This document shows positions 1-7,270 of a stretch of DNA of 9,082 nt, one piece after another. This stretch comes from Rhodobiaceae bacterium UBA6963 (lineage in GTDB: Bacteria > Pseudomonadota > Alphaproteobacteria > RS24): positions 1-9,082 of the forward strand of contig DJZB01000027.1 of the NCBI GenBank assembly GCA_002450335.1, written 5' to 3'. The translations under genes and the position numbers were made by a program. Below the pieces are notes generated by a model that was not told the origin of the DNA, searched no databases, and saw only the letters and a list, made by a program, of their open reading frames with translations. How positions within the stretch are numbered: position 1 is the stretch's first letter; the number at the start of each line of letters is the position of its first letter.

Positions 1-667
1 CCAGTGATACCCATGAAAACAGCAGTAATATGCCGAGAAGTATCCAGAAGCCGGGTTCGATTACAGAGGCAATGATAATCAGTAAATAGAGAGATGGGAC
101 GCTGGTCCATATTTCGATAAATCGCTGGAACAGCAAATCTGTCCACCCCCCGAAATAACCCTGAACAGCACCTGCTGCGATACCGATAAGCGATGAAAAT
201 ATGGTGAGTGATAAGCCGAATAAGACAGAAATTCTGAAACCGTAAATTAGTCGCGCCAGAACATCTCGTCCCTGATCGTCAGTACCCAGCCAGTTTTCAC
301 CACTTGGCGGGGCAGGTGCGGAAACTGTGAGGTCTAGATTGATGGTGTTGTAGGAATATCTAATTGGTGGCCAGAGTATCCAGCCTTTATCTTCAATCAG
401 TTTTTTAACATAAGGATCTCTGTAATCAGCCTCGGTTTCAAAATCCCCACCAAAAGCAGTTTCGGGATAGCTGAAGAAAACCGGCGCATAGAGCGAGCCG
501 TCATAACGCAACATAAGGGGCTTATCATTGGCAATAAATTCGGCGCATAGGGTCACCAGAAACATGACCAGAAATATCCGGAGTGACCATAGGCCACGGC
601 GATTGGCTTTAAAACTTTCCCATCGCCGTTGATTAATCGGAGACATATTAAGTTTAAGCGGTCTCAT
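1..667 (-). CDS. yejE: Peptide ABC transporter inner-membrane permease YejE (partial, C-terminus off the left edge)
   Basis: YejE is the second permease of the YejABEF oligopeptide importer, which in E. coli takes up peptides and microcin C. The first 222 codons are visible, about two thirds of the roughly 340 residues usual for the family. The N-terminus (SPINQRRWESFKANRRG, then a membrane segment near residues 28-45 ending in AEFIANDKPL) closely resembles E. coli YejE. It is followed by the periplasmic stretch with RYDGSLYAP, the conserved ENWLGTDDQGRDVLARLIYG block, and further membrane segments (ISVLFGLSLTIFSSLIGIAAG and later). The signature cytoplasmic EAA loop lies beyond the edge. The start at 667 overlaps the yejB stop as ATGA, which suggests translational coupling. 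An alternative ATG at 646 would begin MSPINQ; neither has a strong Shine-Dalgarno. The identification is secure; the exact start is not. Confidence 0.95.
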   Translation of the reverse strand, partial: MRPLKLNMSPINQRRWESFKANRRGLWSLRIFLVMFLVTLCAEFIANDKPLMLRYDGSLYAPVFFSYPETAFGGDFETEADYRDPYVKKLIEDKGWILWPPIRYSYNTINLDLTVSAPAPPSGENWLGTDDQGRDVLARLIYGFRISVLFGLSLTIFSSLIGIAAGAVQGYFGGWTDLLFQRFIEIWTSVPSLYLLIIIASVIEPGFWILLGILLLFSWVSL

Positions 668-1761
668 GTTTCACGGCTTTCAAAATCAATGCGCGGATCC
701 ATTAAGACATAGGTCAGGTCGGATAGCAGGGTGATAATCAGACCCACGAGGCCGAAGATATATAAATTGGCGAATACGACGGGATAGTCTCGATTAATTA
801 TGGACTCGTAAGAGAGGAGTCCCAATCCGTCGAGTGAGAAAATAGTCTCAATAAGCAGTGAACCGGTAAAGAAAGCGCCGACAAAAGCCCCTGGAAATCC
901 TGCGACGACAATAAGCATGGCATTCCGAAAAACGTGGCGATAAAGCACCTTGCCCTCACTCAGACCTTTGGCGCGGGCGGTGGTGACATACTGTTTGGAA
1001 ATTTCGTCCAGAAAAGAGTTTTTGGTCAGCAAGGTTGTGGTTGCGAAGGCACCGATTGTCATGGCCAGCACAGGGAGGGAAATATGCCAGAGATAGTCAA
1101 TAATCTTACCGCCGGTCGATAGACTGTCGAAATTGTCAGATGTCAGACCCCGTAAGGGAAATAAGTCAAAATAACTTCCGCCGGCAAAAACGATTATAAG
1201 CAAAACGGCAAATAGAAATCCCGGAATGGCATAGCCAACAATAATCACACCGGATGTCCAAATATCAAAACTGCTACCGCTGCGCCGCGCCTTGGCGATG
1301 CCCAGCGGGATGGATATGAGATAAGTGATAAGTGTGGTCCATAAACCCAATGAGATGGAGACAGGGAGTTTTTCGGCGATCAGTTGAGACACCGGCACAT
1401 CTCTGTAGAAGCTGTTACCAAAATCAAACTGTGCGTAATCACCAATCATAATCAGGAAACGCTCATGTGCCGGTTTGTCAAAACCGAATTGTTTTTCCAG
1501 TTCCTCAATAAAAGCCGGATCCAAACCCTGAGCCCCACGATATTTGCTTCCCCCATCAAAATTACCGCCGGAGAGATTATTCATTTCAGATTGTCCGCCT
1601 GCAAACCTTGCTGTGGCGCCGACATCATGACCCTGTAGCTGGGCGATAATGCGTTCCACCGGCCCGCCGGGAGCAAATTGGATAATTGTGAAGCTGATGA
1701 GCATAATCCCCAGAATGGTGGGAATCATTAGGGCAAGGCGACGCAAAATATAGGCAGCCAT
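664..1761 (-). CDS. yejB: Peptide ABC transporter inner-membrane permease YejB
   Basis: First permease of the YejABEF peptide importer in the inner membrane. The 365 residues match the family length (about 364 in E. coli). It opens with the type-I permease signature: a first membrane helix at residues 5-29 ending in QFAPGGPVERI. A periplasmic insert (about 40-80, ending YRGAQGLDP) follows, which E. coli YejB also has. Then come FGFDKPAHERF, the helices from about 137, the conserved LFPLRGL stretch and the EAA coupling loop around 262-282 (ARAKGL...YRHVFRNAM) that contacts the ATPase. The C-terminus DPRIDFE is also typical. It lies 115 bp after yejA and overlaps yejE by 4 bp, consistent with one operon. 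The start is set by a strong ribosome-binding region. Import of peptidoglycan fragments or peptides is inferred from alphaproteobacterial relatives. Confidence 0.97.
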   Translation of the reverse strand: MAAYILRRLALMIPTILGIMLISFTIIQFAPGGPVERIIAQLQGHDVGATARFAGGQSEMNNLSGGNFDGGSKYRGAQGLDPAFIEELEKQFGFDKPAHERFLIMIGDYAQFDFGNSFYRDVPVSQLIAEKLPVSISLGLWTTLITYLISIPLGIAKARRSGSSFDIWTSGVIIVGYAIPGFLFAVLLIIVFAGGSYFDLFPLRGLTSDNFDSLSTGGKIIDYLWHISLPVLAMTIGAFATTTLLTKNSFLDEISKQYVTTARAKGLSEGKVLYRHVFRNAMLIVVAGFPGAFVGAFFTGSLLIETIFSLDGLGLLSYESIINRDYPVVFANLYIFGLVGLIITLLSDLTYVLMDPRIDFESRET

Positions 1762-1876
1762 TATCCTTTATCCTCCAAACAGTGAATTCTATGAAAGAAC
1801 ATTTTCATCACAGCGCATTATGCCATGAAATCAGAATTTATCATCCCAATATAAGATGCTTTCGACGACTTAAAAT
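1762..1876 (-). other. yejA-yejB intergenic spacer with a small hairpin
   Basis: This 115-bp AT-rich spacer separates the binding-protein gene from the permease genes. It contains a 6-bp inverted repeat (ATGAAA at 1791-1796 with TTTCAT at 1803-1808, 6-nt loop) and a short odd palindrome GCATTATGC. In many ABC operons a hairpin after the binding-protein gene stabilises its mRNA relative to the permease part, but this stem is short and AT-rich, so that role is only a guess. No intrinsic terminator or convincing promoter is visible. Confidence 0.3.
1764..1776 (-). promoter_or_regulatory. Double Shine-Dalgarno before yejB
   Basis: On the minus strand there is GGAGG (1772-1776) 10 nt before the yejB ATG and AAAGGA (1764-1769) 2 nt before it. 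Neither spacing is ideal alone, but together they form a purine-rich ribosome-binding region and support the start at 1761. This is the clearest ribosome-binding region in the yej cluster. Confidence 0.6.
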
Positions 1877-3697
1877 TTATTTTGGTTTATCTTCATTTGC
1901 CCACCAAATACTTGGAAAGCCATGACTATAAAGCGGCAGGTTATCGGGTCTGCTGATATTATGCCAATAAGCCAATCGGTGGGTTGGGATATGCCAATGC
2001 GGCACAACAAAATGATGTGCCAGAAGAACGCGGTCTAATGCACGAGTTGCTGTTATTTGCGTCGCCCGATTCGGTGCAAAAATAATATGCTCGACAAGCT
2101 TGTCGATAGCAGGGTTTTTAATACCTATTAGATTGCGCCCGCCCGGACGATCAGCATTTTCTGCGCTCCAGTAATTTCGTTGTTCATTGCCGGGCGACAA
2201 GGACTGACCGAAACTATGCACAATAATATCAAAATCATAATCCATCACCCGGTTTTGATACTGGGTCGGATCTATGGTGCGAATATTTGCCGTGACCCCA
2301 AGTTTTTCAAGATTTCTAATGAAGGGGGCAACTATGCGTTCAAAGGCAGGTTGTACCAGCAGAAACTCAACCTCAAGAATTTCTCCATTCTTTTGGAGCT
2401 TTCCATTGGTGACATTCCAACCGGCTTCCTCCAGCAATTTTTTGGCTTTTCTCAAATTCTGCCGCAAGGCATTTGGATCAGGGTTTTCAGGATTCCGGTA
2501 GGCTTGCGTAAACACCGAAGCCGGTAGCTGGTCTTGTAAAGGCGTCAGTAATTGCAACTCTGCTGGGGACGGTAACCCGGTTGCCGCGAGTTCGGAATTA
2601 TCAAAATAACTTCCGGTACGAACATATTGTCCGTAAAAGAGTGTGTTGTTCGCCCACTCAAAATCATAGGCATGGTTAAATGCCTGACGCAGTTTGAGGT
2701 CTTTAAATTTATTTTTACGGGTGTTGAAAATAAAACCCTGCATGCCCTGAACCGAGCCATTGGCGGGCATTTCGAGGGTCATTCTCCCGTCTTTCGCTGC
2801 GGGGACATCATATCCTGTTGCCCAGTTTTTGGAGTTATTTTCGTCCCTAAATTGAAGATTACCTGCTTTGAAAGCTTCAAAGGCAACGGTGAAATCTCCG
2901 AAATAATCATAACGCACACGGGCAAAATTATACTTACCTACAGAAACATTTAAATCTTTTGCCCAGTAATCAGGGTTACGGCGATAGGTCACGTAACGGC
3001 CTGTTTCGAATGTGTCGATGATATAGGGCCCACTGCCAACAGGCGGCTCCAGAGTTGTTTTTTGAATATCTTTACCTTCACCTGCCCAGTAATGCTTGGG
3101 CAAGACAACGAGTTGCCCGACAATTTGAGGTAATTCCCGATTACCCGATTTTCGGAACGTAAATTTAACAACGCGTTCAGAGATGGCCTCAACGCTGTCA
3201 ACATCGGCATAATAGGCGCGGTAGAATGGGTGATTGGAAGTCAGTGTTTTAAAACTCCAAACCACATCAGCGGCTTTAACGCTGACACCGTCATGAAACC
3301 GCGCACGCTCATCAAGGGTGAATGTCACGGACGCGAAATCATCGGGATGCACCATTGATTTTGCCAGTAAGGCATATTGTGTGCCGGGTTCATCAAGGCT
3401 TGATGCTGTCAGTGTGTCATAAATCAGGCCAAGCCCCTGAGCGGGCGTACCTTTTAGAATATAAGGGTTGAAGCTGTCAAAGCTGCCATAGGCCGCTTCG
3501 CGAACCTCGCCTCCCTTGGGCGCATCTGGGTTAACATAATCAAAATGGGCAAAGCCCTGTTCATATTTCGGGTCACCAAACAAAGACAGTGCGTGACGAG
3601 GCGCATCTGCATAAGTGGGTGTTATGACAGCTTGAAAGGTTAGGATGAGAAAACTGAAGGCGGCAAGAAGCTTTTTTGAAGAACTAAACATTTGCAT
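1877..3697 (-). CDS. yejA: Periplasmic peptide-binding protein YejA of the YejABEF transporter
   Basis: Extracytoplasmic solute-binding protein (family 5, oligopeptide type) that delivers peptides to YejB/YejE. At 606 residues it matches the family (about 604 in E. coli). Residues 1-30 form a signal peptide: basic SKK, a hydrophobic core LLAAFSFLILTF, and probable cleavage after TYA-30. The mature protein starts DAPRHALSLFG and carries family hallmarks: YVNPDAPKGGEV, GSFDSFNPYILKG, the EPPVGSGPYII motif, RNPDYWAKDLNV, and RVRYDYFGDFTVAFEAFKAG. The C-terminus with VPHWHIPTHRLAYW and FPSIWWANEDK is typical. The start at 3697 (MQMF) has an in-frame ATG two codons later; neither has a clear Shine-Dalgarno. 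It heads the transporter genes and lies 64 bp after the cytochrome gene on the same strand. In E. coli the system imports microcin C; in several alphaproteobacteria it is linked to muropeptide uptake and antimicrobial-peptide resistance. The substrate here is inferred. Confidence 0.96.
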   Translation of the reverse strand: MQMFSSSKKLLAAFSFLILTFQAVITPTYADAPRHALSLFGDPKYEQGFAHFDYVNPDAPKGGEVREAAYGSFDSFNPYILKGTPAQGLGLIYDTLTASSLDEPGTQYALLAKSMVHPDDFASVTFTLDERARFHDGVSVKAADVVWSFKTLTSNHPFYRAYYADVDSVEAISERVVKFTFRKSGNRELPQIVGQLVVLPKHYWAGEGKDIQKTTLEPPVGSGPYIIDTFETGRYVTYRRNPDYWAKDLNVSVGKYNFARVRYDYFGDFTVAFEAFKAGNLQFRDENNSKNWATGYDVPAAKDGRMTLEMPANGSVQGMQGFIFNTRKNKFKDLKLRQAFNHAYDFEWANNTLFYGQYVRTGSYFDNSELAATGLPSPAELQLLTPLQDQLPASVFTQAYRNPENPDPNALRQNLRKAKKLLEEAGWNVTNGKLQKNGEILEVEFLLVQPAFERIVAPFIRNLEKLGVTANIRTIDPTQYQNRVMDYDFDIIVHSFGQSLSPGNEQRNYWSAENADRPGGRNLIGIKNPAIDKLVEHIIFAPNRATQITATRALDRVLLAHHFVVPHWHIPTHRLAYWHNISRPDNLPLYSHGFPSIWWANEDKPK

Positions 3698-3710
3698 AAG
3701 CTAAGGCCAA

Positions 3711-3749
3711 AAAGAACCATCAGCAAGTGGGGAAAGAGCCATCAACAAG
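3711..3749. repeat. Two 17-bp direct repeats, 22-bp period, upstream of yejA
   Basis: AAAGAACCATCAGCAAG (3711-3727) and AAAGAGCCATCAACAAG (3733-3749) agree at 15 of 17 positions. Their starts are 22 bp apart, about two helical turns. They fill most of the 64-bp gap between the cytochrome stop and the yejA start, so a regulator could bind both on one face of the helix. A chance duplication is equally possible. Confidence 0.6.
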
Positions 3750-3761
3750 AGAGATGACGAA

Positions 3762-4469
3762 TTATTCTGACGGCGTATCGGCTACCAAATCTGAAAACAT
3801 GTCTTCAGTTGCCTCAGCAACGGGCTCATCTTGAGATTCATCTTGTGATGCAGGAATTTCTTCAATCTGGGTTTCCGCCGCAGGTTCTTCAGCAGGAACA
3901 CTTTCTGGTTCAGCGGCTGGTGGCGTGTATCCAGCGGTAAAATCTGTTGGTGTGTCGCCCTGTGCGTTCAGATAGGCAATTATTGCCGCGCGATCTTGTG
4001 GTTTTCTGAGTCCGGCAAAGGCCATTTTAGTGCCAGCAGCATATTTTTTGGGATTTTCGAGGAAACCGTTCAGGGCATTATAATCCCAATCTCCCGCCAT
4101 CTCGTTGAGTGTACCGGAATAACCAAAGCCATCAACGCTGGCAACATCACGATTTACAATACCCCAAAGTGCGGGGCCAATCTTGTTTGCTCCGCCTTTT
4201 TCAAAGGCATGGCAGGAAACACATTTTTTAGCGACTTTAGCGCCTTTATCGACTGAAGCAGTTTGCAGCAATGCCAAAATGTCCACTTCGGGTTCAGCAG
4301 ATGCTTTTAATGCCGAAACATCATCAACTTCCAAGCCTTCAACAATATAGGCATTGGCATCAGCAGACTCGATATGAAACAGGATGTCGCCCAAATTCTG
4401 CACACCAAGATAAACTAAAAGTGTGAAGAAAACGGCGCCGGCAATTTTATTGAGTTCAAAGCTATCCAT
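3762..4469 (-). CDS. Membrane-anchored c-type cytochrome (CycM-like) with acidic C-terminal tail
   Basis: Class I monohaem cytochrome c, inferred to carry electrons on the periplasmic face of the inner membrane. Residues 10-32 form an uncleaved N-terminal anchor (IAGAVFFTLLVYLGVQNLGDIL). The haem is attached at C83-V-S-C86-H87, in the context KKCVSCHAFEKGG, followed by the usual NKIGPALWGIVNR. The likely axial methionine is M149 in GTKMAFAGLRKPQDRAAIIAYL. After the globular domain ends near 172 there is a tail of about 60 residues, rich in Glu, Ala, Pro and Asp. The gene diverges from kdsB, an arrangement common for CycM-type cytochromes in alphaproteobacteria. AAAGGA lies 13 nt before the ATG, a rather long spacing. 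It may share a transcript with yejA. The electron partner cannot be told from sequence; a cytochrome oxidase is the usual assumption. Confidence 0.93.
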   Translation of the reverse strand: MDSFELNKIAGAVFFTLLVYLGVQNLGDILFHIESADANAYIVEGLEVDDVSALKASAEPEVDILALLQTASVDKGAKVAKKCVSCHAFEKGGANKIGPALWGIVNRDVASVDGFGYSGTLNEMAGDWDYNALNGFLENPKKYAAGTKMAFAGLRKPQDRAAIIAYLNAQGDTPTDFTAGYTPPAAEPESVPAEEPAAETQIEEIPASQDESQDEPVAEATEDMFSDLVADTPSE

Positions 4470-4522
4470 GACGATCTAAATGTCCTTTAATTCCCGACCA
4501 GAGCATGTAAATTTAATACCTC

Positions 4523-4536
4523 TTTAGCGCGCTAAA
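4523..4536. promoter_or_regulatory. Perfect 14-bp palindrome in the cytochrome-kdsB divergent region
   Basis: TTTAGCGCGCTAAA is a perfect palindrome, 54 bp upstream of the cytochrome ATG and 75 bp upstream of the kdsB ATG. It is followed at 4541-4557 by a hairpin-forming stretch (TGCGGCG, loop AAG, CGTCGCA; seven pairs with one G-U). The position between divergent genes fits an operator for a dimeric regulator, but no regulator gene is adjacent. I could not define convincing -35/-10 boxes for either gene here. Confidence 0.4.
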
Positions 4537-4611
4537 AACTTGCGGCGAAGCGTCGCACAATGTAGTTCAATGCTGGGTTCAGAAGTGCGAGATTTAAACG
4601 AAGTTTATCAA

Positions 4612-5379
4612 ATGTCCGAAATAAGTAAGAAACTAATAGTTACCATACCTGCAAGACTTGCGGCGACACGATTACCGAATAAGCCACTGGCGGATATTCA
4701 TGGTCGCCCAATGATTGTGCATGTTTGGGAACGTGTCGTGGCGGCTGTCGGGTCTGCAGATCAAGTGATTGTTGCAGCTGGGGATACTGAAATTGTTGAT
4801 GTGATGCAGTCAGTTGGTGGTCGGGTGGTATTAACTGACCCTGATTTACCTTCAGGTTCTGATCGGGTTTTCAGTGCTTTACTGGAAATTGAGAAACAGG
4901 ATGGCGTTTCAATAGAGCACGTTATTAATGTGCAGGGAGATTTACCGACATTGGCACCCGAACTTATTGAAAAAACCGCTGCCTTGTTGCAGGACGGGTC
5001 AGACATGTCGAGTCTTGTAGCTGAAATTACAGATTCCAGCGAAATTGGTAATCCGAATGTTGTAAAGGCTATTATGAGTTGGGACGAAGCGGTTTCTAGT
5101 AGTTCTAAAGTAGGGCGGGCGTTGTATTTTACCCGTGCTACGGCTCCCGCCGGTGATGGGCCGTATTATCATCATATCGGGATTTACGGTTATCAACGTG
5201 CTGCGCTAGAGAGATTTGTAACTTTGCCGCCATCTCCTCTGGAAAAAAGGGAAAAACTTGAGCAATTACGCGCACTGGAAGCGGGAATGACAATCCGTCT
5301 GGCCTGCGTTGACACTGTTCCTCTGGGTGTTGATACTCAAGAGGATTTGGATATAGCCCGTAAAATTTTGCGGGTATGA
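4612..5379 (+). CDS. kdsB: 3-deoxy-manno-octulosonate cytidylyltransferase (CMP-KDO synthetase)
   Basis: KdsB activates KDO with CTP to give CMP-KDO and pyrophosphate in the cytoplasm, for attachment to lipid A in lipopolysaccharide synthesis. The protein from the ATG at 4612 is 255 residues, the normal family size. It shows the nucleotide-binding N-terminus IPARLAATRLPNKPLADIHG (12-31), a conserved SGSDRV (81-86), the metal-site block NVQGDLPTL (106-114, in the alphaproteobacterial form rather than NVQGDEP), FTRATAP (173-179), YYHHIGIYGYQRAAL (185-199) and the terminal PLGVDTQEDLDIAR (237-250). The frame stays open upstream to a TTG at 4540, but that would add 24 residues unlike the family, so 4612 is chosen. 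The Shine-Dalgarno is weak (ACGAAG). pheA follows 80 bp later, and the two may be partly co-transcribed. Presence of kdsB implies a KDO-containing outer membrane. Confidence 0.96.
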   Translation: MSEISKKLIVTIPARLAATRLPNKPLADIHGRPMIVHVWERVVAAVGSADQVIVAAGDTEIVDVMQSVGGRVVLTDPDLPSGSDRVFSALLEIEKQDGVSIEHVINVQGDLPTLAPELIEKTAALLQDGSDMSSLVAEITDSSEIGNPNVVKAIMSWDEAVSSSSKVGRALYFTRATAPAGDGPYYHHIGIYGYQRAALERFVTLPPSPLEKREKLEQLRALEAGMTIRLACVDTVPLGVDTQEDLDIARKILRV

Positions 5380-5397
5380 TTTAGGCACGAATATAAG
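5368..5397 (+). promoter_or_regulatory. Possible promoter for pheA
   Basis: TTGCGG (5368-5373) and TATAAG (5392-5397) are separated by 18 bp and resemble sigma-70 boxes (-10 matches 5 of 6). The -35 overlaps the end of kdsB. Transcription would start near 5404, putting the perfect palindrome at 5409-5424 just inside the transcript, a usual operator position. This is a by-eye prediction only. Confidence 0.3.
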
Positions 5398-5408
5398 CCC
5401 ATAAAGAA

Positions 5409-5424
5409 GTACATATATATGTAC
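5409..5424. promoter_or_regulatory. Perfect 16-bp palindrome between kdsB and pheA
   Basis: GTACATATATATGTAC is a perfect palindrome in the 80-bp kdsB-pheA gap, 39-54 bp before the pheA start. It could be an operator, or in RNA a 6-bp hairpin with a 4-nt loop. The core is alternating AT, which makes palindromes by chance likelier. There is no U-tract, so it is not an intrinsic terminator. Confidence 0.4.
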
Positions 5425-5462
5425 AGATTAATGCGCTAATTATGTATTCCTACAGGTGAATG

Positions 5463-6311
5463 ATGACGCAAAAAGATAAACCAATCGCTTTTCAAGGTGA
5501 AATGGGTGCTAATTCCCATATTGCCTGTAACGATATTTTCCCTGACAGGGAGGTTTTACCCTGCACGACTTTTGAAGGTGCGTTCAAAGCTGTTGAGAAC
5601 GGGTCCGCCGCTCTGGCCGTCTTGCCTGTCGAAAATACTGTTGCCGGACGTGTTGCGGATATTCACCGACTTTTGCCGGGCTATAATCTCTATATTATCG
5701 GTGAATATTTTATGCGCATACGACATTGCCTTTTAGGGCTTGAAGGCGCGTCTGTTGATGGATTGACGCATGTGCATAGCCATGAAATGGCTCTGGGACA
5801 ATGCAGGCATATAATCAATGAACTCAACCTTGAGCCTGTGGTCGCGGCGGATACAGCCGGTTCTGCGCGTGAAATTGCCGAGCTGAATAACCCTACACTG
5901 GCGGCGATAGCAAGCCCGCTTGCTGCTGAAATTAATGGGCTCCAAATTTTCAAAGAAAATATTGAAGATGCCAAGCATAACACCACACGGTTTCTGGTTA
6001 TGGCACCCGAACCTGATGATGCCGAACCCAATTCCGGTGATGTCATTACAAGTTTCATCTTCCGGTGCCGCAATGTTCCTGCCGCGCTTTATAAAGCGTT
6101 GGGCGGCTTTGCGACCAATGGGGTGAATATGACAAAACTTGAAAGTTATCAAGTTGAAGGCAGTTTCATGGCAACCCAGTTTTACGCGGACATTGAAGGT
6201 CATCCGGATGATGAAGCTGTCAGATTGGCGTTGGATGAGCTAAATTATTTTTGCTCGGAGCTTAATATACTGGGTGTCTATCCGGCGGCAGAATTTCGCA
6301 GAACAATGTGA
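5463..6311 (+). CDS. pheA: Prephenate dehydratase (PheA, monofunctional, with ACT domain)
   Basis: Converts prephenate to phenylpyruvate, the committed step of phenylalanine synthesis, in the cytoplasm. The product is 282 residues from 5463, typical of the monofunctional enzyme without a chorismate mutase domain. Counting from the adjacent ATG at 5460 (MMTQKDK), the catalytic PDT domain runs from IAFQGEMGANSH (9-20) through AVLPVENTVAGRV (53-65) to the catalytic NTTRF motif (174-178; Thr176 and Arg177 being the key residues). The regulatory ACT domain follows (about 196-278) with NVPAALYKALGGFATNGVNM and LESYQVEGSF, the alphaproteobacterial version of the ESRP region; this domain normally binds phenylalanine for feedback inhibition. 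Two ATGs are adjacent (5460, 5463). AGGTGA at 5454-5459 touches the first but gives its AGG 6 nt spacing to the second, so 5463 is preferred. It converges on nudC. Confidence 0.96.
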   Translation: MTQKDKPIAFQGEMGANSHIACNDIFPDREVLPCTTFEGAFKAVENGSAALAVLPVENTVAGRVADIHRLLPGYNLYIIGEYFMRIRHCLLGLEGASVDGLTHVHSHEMALGQCRHIINELNLEPVVAADTAGSAREIAELNNPTLAAIASPLAAEINGLQIFKENIEDAKHNTTRFLVMAPEPDDAEPNSGDVITSFIFRCRNVPAALYKALGGFATNGVNMTKLESYQVEGSFMATQFYADIEGHPDDEAVRLALDELNYFCSELNILGVYPAAEFRRTM

Positions 6312-6330
6312 CGAGGGCATTAGCCCTTCA
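6309..6330. other. Small hairpin spanning the convergent pheA and nudC stop codons
   Basis: AGGGC (6314-6318) and GCCCT (6323-6327) form a 5-bp GC-rich stem with loop ATTA. The flanking TGA (6309-6311) and TCA (6328-6330) can add three pairs beyond a 2-nt bulge. The pheA stop is in the stem and the nudC stop in the loop. It may slow or stop transcription in both directions, but there is no U-tract on either side, so it is not a classic intrinsic terminator. Confidence 0.35.
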
Positions 6331-7270
6331 TCTCAACAAATGCCTTGATGAGATGATGCGCAATTGCCAATGAGGGTGGAATATCAAATTCTGCCGTGCC
6401 GTTAAAAGCTTCTTTAATTTCAGCCACGCTGAACCAGCGCGCTTCCGCGAGTTCTTTTTCATCAACTGTAATTTTGTTATTCTCGGCTTCGGCGAGACAA
6501 CCAATCATCAGTGAGCTTGGAAACGGCCAAGGTTGAGTTGAGTGATATTGCACTGAGTTAATTGCGACGCCTGCTTCTTCCATGGTCTCACGGGCGACGG
6601 CTTCCTCAATTGTTTCGCCGGGCTCCATAAAGCCCGCAAGGGCAGAAAACAGATTTTCCGGCCATCCGGCCTGTCTCCCGAGCAGGCACTTGTCGTCAAG
6701 ATAGGGCAACATAATAACAACAGGGTCGGTTCTGGGGAAATGGTCCGCTCCGCAGGCGGGGCAACTCCTTTTATAACCACCTTCTGCGATGACACTTTTA
6801 GCGCCGCATTTTGAACAAAAGCCATGAGAGGTGTGCCATTCAAGCAGTCCTTTGGCTTGCGACAGTATTGCCAGTTCGGTAGGTGGCATATCACCGACCA
6901 TGGCGAGGGCGCGTAAATTTTCAAAAACACCGCCTGCGCGGCACAATGCGTCAAACGGGACAGTTTGCTCAGGGGCTTCCAATGGGCTGATATCCACCGC
7001 AAAGCGGGGGGCGTTATTTCTGTTCAGGCCTAAAAAAATAATATCATTATCCAGATAGGCTGAAATAGCGGCTTTGGGGAGCCACGCCACATCTCGCCCT
7101 TGTCTTGCAGCAGCTTCGGGCAATACCAAAGCATCTCCGCGCCAAAGTGGAACAAATAGGGCATCATGAGCATTTATTTGAGAGGCAAGCCATTCGTCAT
7201 CGGTTCTTAAGTGCCCGGCACGATCAAGCGGATTATTGGCAAACATATTTAATCTGTGCGTGAGAGGCAT
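6320..7270 (-). CDS. nudC: NAD(H) pyrophosphohydrolase / NAD-RNA decapping Nudix enzyme NudC
   Basis: NudC hydrolyses NAD(H) to NMN(H) and AMP, and in E. coli removes NAD caps from RNA 5' ends. From the ATG at 7270 the protein has 316 residues, typical for alphaproteobacterial members (longer than the 257 of E. coli). An N-terminal beta domain (1-120) leads to a zinc ribbon with C152-x2-C155 and C170-x2-C173. This is followed by FPRTDPVVIML and a complete Nudix box (G213-x5-E219-x7-R227-E228-x2-E231-E232-x-G234). QPWPFPSSLMIG (246-257) is the NudC-specific motif that separates this subfamily from other Nudix enzymes. The frame continues to a TTG at 7282, but GGAG at 7277-7280 sits 6 nt before the ATG at 7270, so that start is chosen. 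All metal-binding residues look intact. It lies alone on the minus strand, convergent with pheA. Confidence 0.96.
   Translation of the reverse strand: MPLTHRLNMFANNPLDRAGHLRTDDEWLASQINAHDALFVPLWRGDALVLPEAAARQGRDVAWLPKAAISAYLDNDIIFLGLNRNNAPRFAVDISPLEAPEQTVPFDALCRAGGVFENLRALAMVGDMPPTELAILSQAKGLLEWHTSHGFCSKCGAKSVIAEGGYKRSCPACGADHFPRTDPVVIMLPYLDDKCLLGRQAGWPENLFSALAGFMEPGETIEEAVARETMEEAGVAINSVQYHSTQPWPFPSSLMIGCLAEAENNKITVDEKELAEARWFSVAEIKEAFNGTAEFDIPPSLAIAHHLIKAFVEMKG

Noticed and set aside
1520..1640. Insert at residues 40-80 of YejB looked like an unusual Gly-rich insertion
   Set aside because: E. coli YejB has a similar insertion ending YRGGRGLDP, so it is normal for the family.
4540..4611. 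Longer kdsB starting at TTG 4540 or ATG 4570
   Set aside because: The extra N-terminal residues do not resemble KdsB and neither start has a Shine-Dalgarno; ATG 4612 gives the normal family length.
5733..6203. Long open frame (156 residues) antisense to pheA
   Set aside because: pheA is fully conserved across this stretch; the antisense translation has no recognisable domain and no ribosome-binding site.
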